From Erinaceus europaeus (Eukaryota > Chordata > Mammalia > Eulipotyphla > Erinaceidae): a DNA stretch of 64,000 nucleotides. Below, in pieces: positions 33,975 through 45,578 of the stretch. The stretch covers positions 65,443,092 through 65,507,091 of the forward strand of contig NC_080180.1 of NCBI RefSeq assembly GCF_950295315.1, in the 5' to 3' direction. The notes under the pieces are model-generated. The model was not told where the DNA came from and ran no database searches. It was given only the letters and a program-made list of their open reading frames with translations. The translations under genes were made by a program, and so were the position numbers. Numbering within the stretch: position 1 is the first letter of the stretch; every line of letters starts with the position of its first letter.

Positions 33975-35801
33975 CATCTAAGATCTGCTAAAAACAGTGA
34001 AATCACCATTTTTTATAGCTGAGTAGTATTCCATTGTGTATCTAGACCACAAATTGCTCGGCCACTCATCTGTTGTTGGACACCTGGGTTGCTTCCAGGT
34101 TTTGGCTATTACAAATTGTGCTGCCAAGAACATATGTGTACACAGATCTTTTTGGATGGATGTGTTGGGTTCCTTAGGATATATCCCCAGGAGAGGAATT
34201 GCAGGGTCATAGGGTAGGTCCATTTCTAGCCTTCTGAGAATTCTCCAGACTGTTCTCCACAGAGGTTGGACCAATTACATTCCCACCAACAGTGCAGGAG
34301 GGTTCCTTTGACCCCACAACCTCTCCAGCATTTGCTGCTGTTACCTTTTCTGATGTATGACATTCTCACAGGAGTGAAGTGGTATCTCATTGTTGTCTTT
34401 ATTTGCATTTCTCTGACAGTTAGAGACTTGGAACAATTTTTCATGTGTTTCTCGGCCTTTTGGATCTCTCCTGAAGTGAATATTCTGTCCATGTCCTCCC
34501 CCCACTTTTGGATGGGGTTATTTGTCTTCTTGTTGTTGAGTTTGGCAAGCTCTTTATATATTCTGGTTATTAGTCTCTTGTCTGATGTATGGCATGTAAA
34601 AATCTTCTCCCATTCTGTGAGGGGTCTCCTGGTTTGGGTAGTGGTTTCTTTTGCTGTGCAGAAGCTTTTTAATTTGATAGAGTCTATAAGTTTATACTTG
34701 CCTTAGTCTTCTTTGTAATTGGATTTGTTTCTTTGAAGATGTCTTTAAAATTTATGCAGAAAGGGAGTTGGGCTGTAGCGCAGCGGGTTAAGCGCAGGTG
34801 GCGCAAAGCACAAGGAACGGCATAAGGATTCCAGTTCGAACCCCGGCTCCCCAACTGCAGGGGAGTCGCTTCACAGGCAGTGAAGCAGGTCTGCAGGTGT
34901 CTATCTTTCTCTCCTCCTCTCTGTCTTCCCCTCCTCTCTCCATTTCTCTCTGTCCTATCCAACAATGACAACAACAATAATAGCTACAACAATAAAACAA
35001 CAAGGGCAACAAAAGGGAATAAATAAATAAAATAAATATTAAAAAAAATTTATGCAGAAAAGAGTTCTGCCAATATTTTCCTCTAAGTATCTGATAGTTT
35101 CTGCTCTAACATCCAAGTCCTAATTCCACTTGGAATTTACTTTTGTATTTGGTAAAATATAATGGTTTACTTTCATTTTTCTGCATGTTTCAACCCATTT
35201 TCCAACACCATTTGTTGAAGAGACTCTGCTTTCCCCATTTAATAGTCTGGGTACCTTTGTCAAAGATTAGATGTCCATAGGTGTGGGGGCTTACTTTTCG
35301 GCTCTCAATTCTATTCCACTGGTCAGTGTGTCTATTCATGTTCCAGTACCAACCAGTTTTGATGACAATGGCCGTAAAATACAATTTGAAACTTAGGAAT
35401 GTGATGCCTCCAGTTCTGTTCTTTCTTATCAAGATTGTTTTGGAAATTCTAGGTCTTTTCTGCTTCCAGATAGACATTTTTAGCATTTGTTCTATTCTCC
35501 TAAAAAATGTGGTTGGTATCTTGATGGGGATAGCATTAAATTTGTAGATGGCTCTGGGTAGTATATTCATTTTGATGATGTTCATTCTTCCAACCTATGA
35601 GCATGGAATATCTTTCCACTTCTTTGTGTCTTTTTCAATTTCCTTGAGTAGTGACTCATAATTTTCAGTATACAAGTCATTCACTTCTTTGGTTAGGTTT
35701 ACTCCTAGATATCTTATTGTTTTTGTTGCTGTAGTCAAAGGAATTGATTTCTGGATTTGTGCTTCTTTTAACTTAGTGTTTGCATAGAGGAATGCCACCA
35801 A
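33975..35801 (-). pseudogene. L1 ORF2 C-terminal half, broken
   Basis: Frames at 33978-34274, 34226-34492, 35190-35585 and 35595-35801 align in order with residues ~670 to the C terminus of the young copy, including [20 protein letters not shown] and CWRGCG...LHCWWEC. Frameshifts, a stop-rich join near 34700 and the SINE at 34763-35044 disrupt it. The catalytic FADD region is not included. Confidence 0.9.
34763..35044 (+). repeat. SINE-A nested in L1, perfect target duplication
   Basis: Starts gggagttgggctgtagcgca. The 16-bp aaaatttatgcagaaa occurs at 34747-34762 and 35045-35060, both being L1 ORF2 sequence. The SINE is therefore younger than its host L1. Confidence 0.95.
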
Positions 35802-36051
35802 GTCTAAGGTTCTATTTTGTCATATTTCTACTTAGAATCAAAGAAACAGAACAAATTATTTGTTCAAGTGTCAGCTTACATTACTAGGCTCACAGCCTAT
35901 GTTACTAAACATAATTGGCAGGTTATTCGCAGGCTTACAGGTGATATATTCATTACCAACTGCTGTCCTAACCCACTACACATTTTTTATTAGTGATTTA
36001 GGGTTCTTTTACAAAAGTATCCCATTTCAGATGTATTTTCATACTACTACA

Positions 36052-36390
36052 CATTTTTTCCCCTCCAGGGTTATTGCTGGGCTCGCTGCCTGCACCATGA
36101 ATCCACCGCTCCTGGAGGCCAATTTTTCTCCCTTTTTGTTGCAGCCTCGTTTTGGTTATTATTATTGCCATTGTTGATGTTATTCATTGTTGGATAGGAC
36201 AGAGAGAAATGGAGAGAGGAGGGGAAGACAGAGAGGGGAAGAGAAAGACAGACACCTGCAGACCTCCTTCACCGCCTGTGAAGCGACTCTCCTGCAGGTG
36301 GAGAGCCGGGGCTCGAACCAGGATCCTTATGCTGGTCCCTGCGCTTTGCGCCACATGCGCTTAATCCACTGTGCCACCGCCCGACCCCCT
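36052..36390 (-). repeat. SINE-A, long subtype
   Basis: Antisense module (cctccagggttattgctggg, tgcaccatgaatccaccgct), then the full body to cgcccgacccc. Flanks tactactacacatttt (left) and tctactacacacattt (right) fit a lightly altered duplication. Confidence 0.9.
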
Positions 36391-36955
36391 TCTACTACAC
36401 ACATTTAAATGCTCTGATGTTGAGTTTTCTACTGTCCCCACCTTTATCATCTAATTACTTTTGAAAAAAACAGTGAGTCTGGGGCAAGAAAATAGCTGGG
36501 CCAGGAGTGCTTTGCCCTGCCAGATACAAGCCCCTGGGCTGTAACCCTGACAGCTTGTGAGAGTGACAGGGACTCAGGGAAGCTCCAAGGGTGGCTAACA
36601 GTGCTACAGTCTCTCCCACCTTATCACCCTCCCTCGTTCCGTCCTCTCCCATGTACAGAAAGCCTGGTAGGCTGGACTGGACACAATGCCAGCATGCAGG
36701 TGCCAGGCTCTGCCCTCTAGGAAGCAAAGCCAAGGCAAGTCATAATGCTTCCTGAACATCTTCCTCTGCCTCCATGCCATCTGTCATGAGATTCACCTCC
36801 AGGCCCACCTTCCAGAGAGGAAGTGACACTGACCAGTGCTTTTAAACTTCTTGTAAATCTTGCTTTTATTGTTATTCTTATTCTTTTAGCACCTTCATGT
36901 AAAGGAGAAGCTTGCTTTCTATCTTTGAATGTTTAGCTTGCTGTTATAAAAACCA
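36391..36955. other. Unassigned sequence
   Basis: 36475-36800 is GC-richer (ctgggccaggagtgctttgc) with no recognised element; perhaps an old SINE or a CpG-poor unique block. The 92-codon minus frame at 36455-36733 lacks any known motif. Confidence 0.4.
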
Positions 36956-36960
36956 GTTGC

Positions 36961-37240
36961 AGGGAGTCAGGCGGTAGCGCAGCGGGTTAAGCGCAGGTGG
37001 CACAAAGTGCAAGGACCAGCTTAAGGATCCTGGTTCGAGCCCCCGGCTCCCCACCTGCAGGCAAGTCATTTCACAAGTGGTGAAGCAGGTCTGCAGGTGT
37101 CTGTCTTTCTGTTCCCCTCTTTGTCTCCCCCTCCTTTCTCTATTTCTCTCTGTCCTATTCAACAATGACATCAGTAACAACAACAATGAAAAACAACAAG
37201 GGCAACAAAAAGGGAAAATAAATATATTTTAAAAAAAGAA
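36961..37240 (+). repeat. SINE-A
   Basis: gggagtcaggcggtagcgca head, B box ggttcgagccc, body, aacaagggcaacaaaaaggg end. Left aaccagttgca and right aacaaattgca may be target duplications with two changes. Confidence 0.92.
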
Positions 37241-37299
37241 AAGAAAAAAAACAAATTGCAGAGAAATATTTTCCTTTTTACAATAATCTACTGTTTCAA

Positions 37300-37442
37300 A
37301 AATTCCTTTGAGACAGAGAGAGTGAGAGAAATAGAGAACTGTTCAATTCTGGTCTGTGACAGTGTGGGGGATTAAACTTGGGACCTCGAGAGTCTCAGGT
37401 TTAAAAGTCTGCTGCATAACAGCTCTACTGTCTCTTTAACTC
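37300..37442 (-). repeat. SINE-C, decayed
   Basis: gagacagagagagtgagaga, actgttcaattctggtctgt, gattaaacttgggacctcga, gagtctcaggtttaaaagtc. Same antisense order as other SINE-C copies. Confidence 0.65.
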
Positions 37443-37444
37443 TA

Positions 37445-39390
37445 TTCTGAATTCTGTAGAAAGAGGGAGCAATGATATACAAGAAATAATAATAATGGTA
37501 GACGCACAGTTCTGCACACACATGGAGAGTGTGGGATCTGTGTGCATAGGAAACACATGTATGTGGGCCCTGCCCCCAAGCCAGTGTGATTAGACTGCTG
37601 CTAATGTGCTCACAGCTTCATTTGAAAATGTAATATCTCTTGCAAATAATAAAGCCATTCAATTTAAAAATAGCATTTTTGTCATTTCAATAACTTCTAA
37701 AATACTTTTTTCATTTTCTATTTTAATAAAAGAGGTATCTCAAGATATTAAAAAAATTTAGCTGGAGGGACAGAATGTACCGTGAATACTGGTGACAAAT
37801 TTTATTTTTTCCAGAGATACGTGTTGGCTCACCACCGTCATTATTAGAATCTCCAAGTATAATATTTTCAGTTATTACTTTTATTAACACATTTTTATGG
37901 AAAGCTGGGTAGACATGTAATGAAGGATTGGTGAAAATGAAACATCCAAAGAATGACGTTGAAATTTTAAAATAACTGAGGTCAAATATGCACGTGCTAT
38001 TAATGAGATAGCGAAGTACCAGGCAGAAGCTCCTGGAGCTTAATGGACAGCAAGTTTACATCATTCTATAGATCAGACAGTTTCTGTTTATTTTTCATAA
38101 TTTCATGATTACTCAGTTTGGCTCAAGTAGCAACATTTATCAGTGCTAATCAATTGCAACTTAGGGTGTTCTCGTTGAAGTAAGCTCTTGCCTTCCATCC
38201 TAGAGGGAATAGTGGACTGGACTGTGTCTGAGGCTCCTGGTTGTGGAATTGATTTTCTGGTTGTGATGATCAGGACAGCTTTCTATCTTACTATTGTCAC
38301 AGACTCAAAAAGCTGTCCTGGCTTTTTGCCGAGACCCAATGTAAAGCCCTGATCCCATGCCCACCAGTAATCTGGGTCTCGGCAAAAAGCCAGCGTAGAC
38401 ATGACCTATGACCAAAGATTGTGCGTGAGAAACTCCTGCCACAGGTCTTAGATATAGAAGATGTATACCAGCACCCAAAACTAACAATTAACTGGCCACT
38501 TGTAAATGTGTCATCTGCTTCTATCCGTATTGAACTGCTTTGCCTACGGGGTGACATATACTGTTTACAATACAAAGGAAGCTTAGTAATGACTGGAAAT
38601 GATCAAGTTTGGGGCAAAAATACAGTAATAAGAGCCCTTGTACTTTTCTTGGTCTACAATTTGCATTATGATAGCATACTGTCGGGGCTGTTTGATAAAT
38701 AACAATTTCTTGCCTACTGCAGGTAGGTGATGTAATGTGGTACCCACTGTTAAGATGTGTACACGTTAAGATGTGTAGGAACATCATTAATATCTCATAC
38801 ACTGTTAAGGTTCTGTATCGACTATGAAATATGAATGAGTTAAGCATATACTTAAAATGAATTATAATGTACAAGCAAAAATAAAGTTAAATATTTTATT
38901 AGCTTTGGTATAAAGGAAAATACAGATACGGTAGAATCGAAGTTACAATGCAAGAAAGGTTAAATTAAAAATAAACAGATGAGTTCAAGTAATATTTGAT
39001 ATTAGGAAACATACTTGGCTCTTTAGTGTTGTAAGATCAATGTCAGCTTTTGAGGAAAATATCCATTAATTAAAATAGAGTGAGAATCACACAAGTAAGA
39101 TAATTAGTGCAGAGCTAAAAATCCACAAGACTTGTGTATCTAACCACAATATTAATTTTGATGTTCAGAAATATAGTTTTAAATGCTACAATTTAGAAAT
39201 TACATTGTGCATCTGTTGAGGCAATTTTTTTAATGATTTTTTTTCTTTTTTACTTACCAAAGTTATATATGATTATTATAAAACAGGTAAATACCAAACA
39301 TAAGTAGTAAACAGATACGCATAAGTATCATCAATATTGTAGCTTCATTTGCCTATGTTGTCATCCTGGTAATTTCTTTTTTTTCTTTTT
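37445..39390. other. Unassigned unique sequence, ~1.9 kb
   Basis: The largest stretch without recognised mobile DNA. It contains the perfect hairpin at 38318-38393 and a short direct repeat (gttaagatgtgta, near 38749 and 38766). The 93-codon plus frame at 38421-38702 and the overlapping minus frame are not recognised. Confidence 0.4.
38318..38393. other. Perfect 21-bp inverted repeat (hairpin)
   Basis: Positions 38318-38338 are the exact reverse complement of 38373-38393, with a 34-nt loop between. Core gctttttgccgagaccca pairs with tgggtctcggcaaaaagc. It matches no SINE or LINE in the window. It may be a small structured RNA, a folded transposon end or a local inverted duplication. Confidence 0.85.
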
Positions 39391-39432
39391 TTAATTTATT
39401 TTAAAAAAGGAGACATTAACAAAACCATAGGC
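39391..39432 (-). mobile_element. Tip of an L1 type-A 3' end
   Basis: aaaaaaggagacattaacaa then aaccatagg matches the last ~30-40 bp of the type-A 3' UTR (compare 55455-55483). A very short 5'-truncated insertion, with T-rich sequence on its left as the tail. Confidence 0.7.
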
Positions 39433-39765
39433 AGTTTCTAACCTACAACTCACTAATGTAAATAGAGAATTGCTGTGTCACTAGTTAGGTTGATTAGAGA
39501 GAAAATAAGTTATTTCCCCATTTCTCAATATTTTTTAAAATGATGAAAATAATTTGAATTTATACATAAATATATTTACTTATGAAGTCACTAGCAAAAC
39601 TCAGCTTCTAAAGAACTAAGTGCTAGAGAAAATGCACATGCAAGACTTATTTTGCTTCAAAACTTAGTTATAGACCTAATTATTAATTTTTTTTATTTAC
39701 ACTTTTGGAAAAATTTGAAACCAGGGTCTCACGCATGGTCACCTTTCTTGTCAAAAATTTTAGCG
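39433..39765. other. Unassigned sequence
   Basis: Nothing recognised. Confidence 0.4.
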
Positions 39766-39767
39766 TC

Positions 39768-40050
39768 AGGAGTCCAGTGATAGCACAGCGGGTTAAGTTC
39801 ACATGGTGCAAAGCGCAGGTACCGGCATAAAAATCCCTGTTCGAGCCCCGGCTCCCCACCTGCAGGCGAGTCGCTTCAGAGGCGGTGAAGCAGGTCTGCA
39901 GGTGTCTGTCTTTCTCTCCTCCTCTCTGTCTTCCCCTCCTCTCTCCATTTCTCTCTGTCCTATCCAACAAGGACGACATCAATAACAACAATAATAACTA
40001 CAATAATAAAACACCAAGGGTAACAAAAGGGAAAAAATAAATATTTTTAA
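39768..40050 (+). repeat. SINE-A
   Basis: ggagtccagtgatagcacag head, B box gttcgagcccc, body and aggaaa-type tail. Flanks attttagcgt (left) and aatgttagtgt (right) may be a drifted duplication. Confidence 0.9.
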
Positions 40051-40189
40051 AATGTTAGTGTTATCCAGGGACTGCTACTTGTTGCGCTTGTGGGATGGGG
40101 TGGTCTGAACCTGGGGTCTCCTGCGGGCAACTGCTGACTCTGAGTCACCTGCTGAAGCAGATCACAGTGTTCAGTCACTCATTGAAAGT

Positions 40190-40330
40190 CTCCTCTGGGG
40201 CGGGGCAGATAGCATCATGGTTCTGCAAAAAGGCTCTCCTGCCTGAGACTCCAAAGTCCCAGGTTCAATCCTCCGCACCACCCTACACCAGAGCTGAGCA
40301 GTGCTCTGGTAAAATAAATAAATACTAAAA
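40190..40330 (+). repeat. SINE-C
   Basis: ggggcggggcagatagcatc, atggttctgcaaaaaggctc, ctgcctgagactccaaagtc, ccaggttcaatcctccgcac, gagctgagcagtgctctggt, then (aaat)n. A good sense-strand example of the family. Confidence 0.85.
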
Positions 40331-40448
40331 GACTATCACTAAAGTCTCCTTTGGTGTCATTCTGCCTATGCATCAACTTCCTACATCACTAGAAAATTGT
40401 CTATGACTTGGGGAGTTCAGTGTTGCTTAGTGGTAAGGCTTCTTTAGG

Positions 40449-40638
40449 GAGCCAGGTGGTGGCGCACCTGGTTAAGTGCACATGCTACAGTGTGCAAGGT
40501 CCTAGGTTCAAGCCCCTGGTCCCCACCAGCAGGAGGAAAGCTTTACAAGTGGTGAAGCAGTACTGCAGGCGTCTCTCTCTGTCTCTCTCCCATTCTACCT
40601 CTTCTTCCCCTCTTAATTTTCTCTCCGTCTCTATCCAA

Positions 40639-40644
<6 letters not shown>
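40449..40644 (+). repeat. SINE-B
   Basis: gggagccaggtggtggcgca head, aggttcaagcccctggtccc, cagcaggaggaaagctttac and tctctatccaataataaatt. Its tail runs into a long AT repeat. Confidence 0.92.

Positions 40645-40703
<59 letters not shown>
40645..40703. repeat. (AT)n microsatellite
   Basis: About 29 AT units directly after a SINE-B tail; likely grown from that tail. Confidence 0.95.
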
Positions 40704-40705
<2 letters not shown>

Positions 40706-40774
40706 CTCCTTTAGTGGGCGTAGCTATTGTGAGGACATGCAGAGTTTAGGCTGAGAACTCCTATGTAGAGTTCG

Positions 40775-40890
40775 TACTGGGGAGCTAGCTCAGAAGACTT
40801 GCTCGCTGAGGTCTAGGGTTTAATTCCTAGCACAGAATAGGCCAGAAACCAAGTGGTGCTCTGATCTCACTCTTATAAATGTTAATAAGT
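40775..40890 (+). repeat. Old tRNA-like SINE
   Basis: tggggagctagctcagaaga resembles an A box; gtctagggtttaattcctag resembles a B box; aagtggtgctctgatctcac follows. Decayed. Confidence 0.5.
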
Positions 40891-41201
40891 AGGTCTTTAT
40901 AATATAGAACATGTTTTTAAAAGAATTTGTGTTAAAATATCCCTTGCCTTTCAGCAGGGTGACTTTTAATATTCAGGAATAGTTTGGAACATGTCCAAAT
41001 CTGTTGAAGTGTTGCTGTGACCGGTGCCGTAGGATGCTGCTCGCTCTAATTGTACAAATAATAATGCAAAGATGGCCACAATGTTAATGCGGTTTGTTTA
41101 GATGTAGAATTATGAGTGGTATTGATCTTTTTATGCATTTTAAAACATATATCATTATTTCATACATTAACTCTATAGTTTAATTTTATGATTACATTAC
41201 A
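40891..41201. other. Unassigned sequence
   Basis: Nothing recognised. Confidence 0.4.
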
Positions 41202-41211
41202 GACATTTCAG

Positions 41212-41492
41212 GGTTTCTTTTAATATTTATTTATTTATTTCCTTTTGTTGCCCTTGTTGTTTTATTATTGTTATTATTGTTGTTGTCATTGTAGGATAGG
41301 ACAGAGAGAAATGGACAGAGGAGGGGAAGACAGAGAGAGGGGAGAGAAAGACAGATACCTGCAGACCTGCTTCACTGCCTGTGAAGCGACTCCCCTGCAG
41401 GTGGGCAGCTGGGGGCTCGAACCGGGATCCTTACCCCTGTCCTTGCGCTTTGTGCCACCTGCGCTTAACCCGCTGTGCTACCGCCTGACTCC
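41212..41492 (-). repeat. SINE-A
   Basis: Antisense body close to consensus. A 10-bp gacatttcag at 41202-41211 and 41494-41503 marks the target duplication. Confidence 0.92.
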
Positions 41493-41504
41493 TGACATTT
41501 CAGT

Positions 41505-42590
41505 TTTTGAGAAAGAATGAAATTATAAATTCATATCTAAGAGAGGTATGTCTATTAAAATTTCCTGCTTTAGAAATACAACTAAGATGAGTGATACAAC
41601 ATTTGGAGATTGAGACAAATGGATGTGTATGTATTTTTAATAGATTTTAGTTTTAACTTAATGGAGTTCTAACGCTACACTTCATACGTTTCATATATAG
41701 TAAAAAAGATAGTAATTGGAAAGTGTGGTCCAATTCACATTCAATTAGTGATATACTATATCATACTGAAAGCTAAGCCAGGGCTAAATATTTTAATTTG
41801 TAGAAACTGTTTTCTAATTAGATTTTATAGTGATAGTTCAAAGAGATTATCTGACAAAATCTCATAGTTGTTTTTAATTTTCTTTTAGAGAGGGAGTACT
41901 AGCTATTGAATCTATCAAATTATAATCGAGATCAAAAGTCATTAAAAGTAATCAAAAGTGACTTAATGATCATAAACAACTTCAAACCTTTCTACATTTT
42001 TTATAAATACATATATATATAGTGCATAAATATAATGTAGTGTGATTGATAGTATTGTTGGAGTGTAGTTTTCAAACAGATATCCCTCAGACATCACTAA
42101 TATGAAATTAAAAAACCAAAACTTTTTAAATTCAAAAAGTATCTAATAATAAATATGAGGTGACTAGAAATTATGGAAACTAGCCTTTCAAATAATGCCA
42201 ACTTCTAAAATATAAATTTTAATAATATAGTTATATTAAATGATAGCAGTGATAGTGAGAAAACAAATGTATATTCTGTCTATGGGAATGTATATTAAAA
42301 AAAATTCTAAAAGATCATTTTATGATATAAACAGCTATAAAATCTCCTTTTGCTTAGACATTTTTCTATCAAATTGACCATACAGAGATTGGTTATCATG
42401 CTTACTTGCCACACATCACATTGATCATTATAATTACACAGCCGATCTGTTCAACAGAAGACAACACAGCTTAAACAAATAAGTTAAGATTAATAGGATG
42501 ACCACTCATAAAAATCACATTCAAACAAAAGTTTAAGATGATCAGCACACACTTATAATGTGAATTCCTGACTTACAAAATAGCGTATTC
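41505..42590. other. Unassigned unique sequence, ~1.1 kb
   Basis: Very AT-rich, with no recognised element. Confidence 0.4.
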
Positions 42591-42591
42591 A

Positions 42592-42785
42592 GGTGCTGGA
42601 CAGTGGCATACTGGGTAAATGCACATAGTATGAAGCTTAAGGACCCACTCAAGGATCGGGGTTCGAGCCCCCGATCCCCACTGGCAGGAGGGTTGCTTCA
42701 TAAGCGGTGAAGTGGTCTGCAGATGTCTGTCTTTCTCCCTTCTCAATTTCTCTCTACCCGATCCAAAAAGAACTGAAAAAAAATT
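42592..42785 (+). repeat. SINE-A, shortened
   Basis: ggtgctggacagtggcatac, ggggttcgagcccccgatcc, cactggcaggagggttgctt, cataagcggtgaagtggtct, then a short pyrimidine region and ctctacccgatccaaaaag. Intermediate between SINE-A and SINE-B in its tail. Confidence 0.8.
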
Positions 42786-42904
42786 GTGTGTTTTTTTTTA
42801 TTTCACGTAGACTTCTTTTATTTAAGAAGATGCTTCTGTGGGAACCAGAGGTGGTTTACAGATTAAAACATACACATTGCCATGTGTTAGGACTCATGGT
42901 CAAC

Positions 42905-43115
42905 ACCTAGTCACTGTAAGGGGGCACTGGTGTGGGAGAAGCTGATGAGCAGCGGAGCAGTGCTTCACTGTCTTTCGCTCTCTCTGTCTCTCTTCCTCTC
43001 GGCCAATCTTACCATCTAAAGGGAAAAAGAAAGAGAAGAAATGGCCACCAGTGGTGGTGGAGTCATGCAGGCACTGAGCCCAGTGACAACTCTTGTGGAA
43101 ATAACAAAATAAAGA
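42905..43115 (+). repeat. Diverged SINE with 3' module
   Basis: gtgcttcactgtctttcgct pyrimidines, then aatggccaccagtggtggtg, gagtcatgcaggcactgagc, ccagtgacaactcttgtgga. The module is clear; the tRNA-like head is poor. Confidence 0.6.
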
Positions 43116-43224
43116 TGACGATGATTACATAAATGTGTTTGCATATATTATGAGTAAAACATAAATATTAAGGATAGAAATTAAATGTATGGGTTTTGTG
43201 AAAATGTTAAATGAGAAATATTTT

Positions 43225-43420
43225 TAATTAATTTATTTATTATTGGCTAGAGACAGAGAGAAATTGAGGGAAAGAGGAGATAGAGATAGAGACATCTGTA
43301 GCCCTGTTTCACCACTTATGAAGCTTTCCCCCTGCAGGTGGGGACCAGGGGCTTGAACCCGGGGCCTTGCACACTGTCGTGTGTACGCTTAACTAGGTGC
43401 ACCACTGCCTGGCCCCTGAG
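43225..43420 (-). repeat. SINE-B
   Basis: tttattattggctagagaca, ccctgtttcaccacttatga, cccctgcaggtggggaccag, gggcttgaacccggggcctt and actgcctggcccc. Full antisense copy. Confidence 0.9.
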
Positions 43421-43424
43421 AAAT

Positions 43425-43893
43425 AAATTTTTTGTTTGTTTTCTTCCCTACATGGAAATGTGTAAGCTTGAAGTACTTTGATCATTTTTATTCAAATGTA
43501 ATATTTACATTCTTTTTAGGATGGATATTTGCTTAGAATAGCAGCAAATAGATTATTTGATTTTGAATATTAGTTACCATTATGACAGGTTAAGAAGAAT
43601 AAAATTTCATATGCCATTAAATTATAGTATCTGGTATGTGCGTTTGGCATAGCTATCTTTGCCGTGATGGTGATGATATTTCCTGAGAATTATGGATGGA
43701 ATTAACTTTTCAAAGCTGAGAACACGTGATGGAAATGTATTCTCCTGGAGAATATGTCTTTTTCACAAATGGAGTTGCTGAAAGGTGGAGAAAATTCTAG
43801 AGAATATAGCACAGAAATTGTCATTCCATATCTTCTTTCCACCATTTGATTTACATGTGACACTGCTTTCCTTTTTGGGTTTCTGAGTGAAGT

Positions 43894-43935
<42 letters not shown>

Positions 43936-44535
43936 GTTGGAAAGGAATGCTCCTCTGGGTAAGGATTCACAGTCTGTGAAATTAAAGTGACCCAGATTAT
44001 GCCATGAGATCTTGTCTGCTAATGTACTCTTCTTTCACAAGAGAAACTGTGAGTGAAGGAAGCATTCTTCTCTCTGCAAGTTGTGGCCACATCTCTGAGT
44101 GCCAAAAGCACTATAAATGGATATGGTAGATAAAACTAGAACAAAACTCTGGATTATAAGGTCTGAAAAGTAGACATCAAATACGTGAACTTATTTAAAT
44201 AATAATTGAAATCAAGTCTTAGCCGCAGTCTCAAAATTAGCCGATTTCTGCAAGTGTGTGGTAATTATTCAGCTTCAGACTAACAATGTTCTTAAGAAGT
44301 ACTTTGAATATTGTGACTAGGAACTCAGGGCAGTGAATGTGACTGTTTAAGGGAATTCACCTATAGAAAAATTGTAGCATTACACAAATACTTTAACAGT
44401 TGATTCACAGTTCTATTCTTACTCATGTTATTATACCACTCAAAATTCTTGACTCGCACAGACCCAGACTTAATTTAGAACTATCACTATCCAAAATTAT
44501 AAGGCAAATTTAATTCCATACTTATTCTTTGGGAT
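43425..44535. other. Unassigned unique sequence with (GT)n
   Basis: A (GT)n run at 43897-43934 is the only low-complexity tract. No gene recognised; the 64-codon minus frame at 43702-43896 looks like chance. Confidence 0.45.
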
Positions 44536-44551
44536 TGCAAAAGCAACTTTT

Positions 44552-44833
44552 TTTTAATATTCATTTTATTTATTTATTCCCTTTTGTTGCCCTTGTTGTT
44601 TTATTGTTGTAGTTATTATTATTGTTGTCGTTGTCGGATAGGACAGAGAGAAATGGAGAGAGGAGGGGAAGACAGAGAGGAGGAGAGAAAGATAGACACC
44701 TGCAGACCTGCTTCACCGCCTGTGAAGCGACTCCCCTGCAGGTGGGGAGCCGGGGTTTGAACCGGGATCCTTATGATGATCCTTGTGCTTTGCGCCACCT
44801 GTGCTTAACCCGCTGCACTACAGCCCGACTCCC
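44552..44833 (-). repeat. SINE-A, young, perfect target duplication
   Basis: Close to consensus, ending cccgactccc. A 16-bp tgcaaaagcaactttt flanks it at 44536-44551 and 44834-44849. Confidence 0.95.
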
Positions 44834-45124
44834 TGCAAAAGCAACTTTTATATTTTCCCTGTAAAGGTATAGGTATGAATCCCCCAACATATAGAATTTA
44901 TTAGTTGAACAACATTAAATAGTAAGTATAGTTTGTTGATTTTTAAAGAGGACTTAATTTGACTATCATAATATCAGAATTTTTTTTTTTTCCTGACTGT
45001 GGAAGAAAAAGCAGCATTTCTGCCAAAACCGCTAAACCAAATGACAAGTGAGCATCAATCCAACCACCCCAGAAATCTGAAAGGTCCAGTTTCATATGTT
45101 GACTACAGGAAGTATATAGAAAGA

Positions 45125-45285
45125 TGTAGTTCTTGGAGGTGGCACAGTGGATAAAGCACTGAAGTCTCAAGCATGGGGTTCTGAGTTCAGGCCCCAGCAG
45201 CACATGTACCAGGGTGATGTCTGATTCTTTCTTTCTCTCGCTCCTCTTATCTTTCTCATTAATATATAAGTAAAATACTAAAAAA
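45125..45285 (+). repeat. SINE-C-like, decayed
   Basis: ttggaggtggcacagtggat, aaagcactgaagtctcaagc, gagttcaggccccagcagca and a pyrimidine tail. An A-box-like tggcacagtgg and weakened B box are visible. Confidence 0.7.
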
Positions 45286-45354
45286 GACAAAGATATAGTA
45301 CCTCATACTTTTCTCACATGTTTAGCAGAAGAAATTTTTTTTCTTTTCTCTTTG

Positions 45355-45578
45355 TTATCTTTATGTATTTATTGGATAGAGACAGCCAGAAACCAAGAGG
45401 GAAGTGCGAGGGGGGAGATAGATAGATCTAGATAGATAGATAGATAGATAGATAGGGACTTGTAACAGGGCTTTACCACTTGCAAAGCCTTCCCCCCACA
45501 GGTGAGGACCAGGGGATCGAATCTGGGTCCTTGCACACCTGTGTTCTCAACCAGGTGTGCCACCACCTGGCCCCTCTT
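45355..45578 (-). repeat. SINE-B carrying a (GATA)n expansion
   Basis: tttattggatagagacagcc, agaaaccaagagggaagtgc, a (GATA)n run at about 45418-45455 inside the purine region, then cttgcaaagccttcccccca and accacctggcccc. Confidence 0.88.

Larger units (their letters stand above)
33650..35803 (-). mobile_element. 5'-truncated L1, type B, with nested SINE
   Basis: Left end tttattggggaattaatgtt; type-B 3' UTR to about 33960; then ORF2 C-terminal half to tttgcatagaggaatgccac. Similar flanks, agtctgaagttct on the left and agtctaaggttct on the right, look like a diverged target duplication. Older than the 22795 copy, judged by stops and frameshifts. Confidence 0.88.

Noticed and set aside
38297..38575. 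92-codon minus frame overlapping the hairpin
   Set aside because: Chance frame; no motif, and one arm of the hairpin would have to code in a palindromic context.
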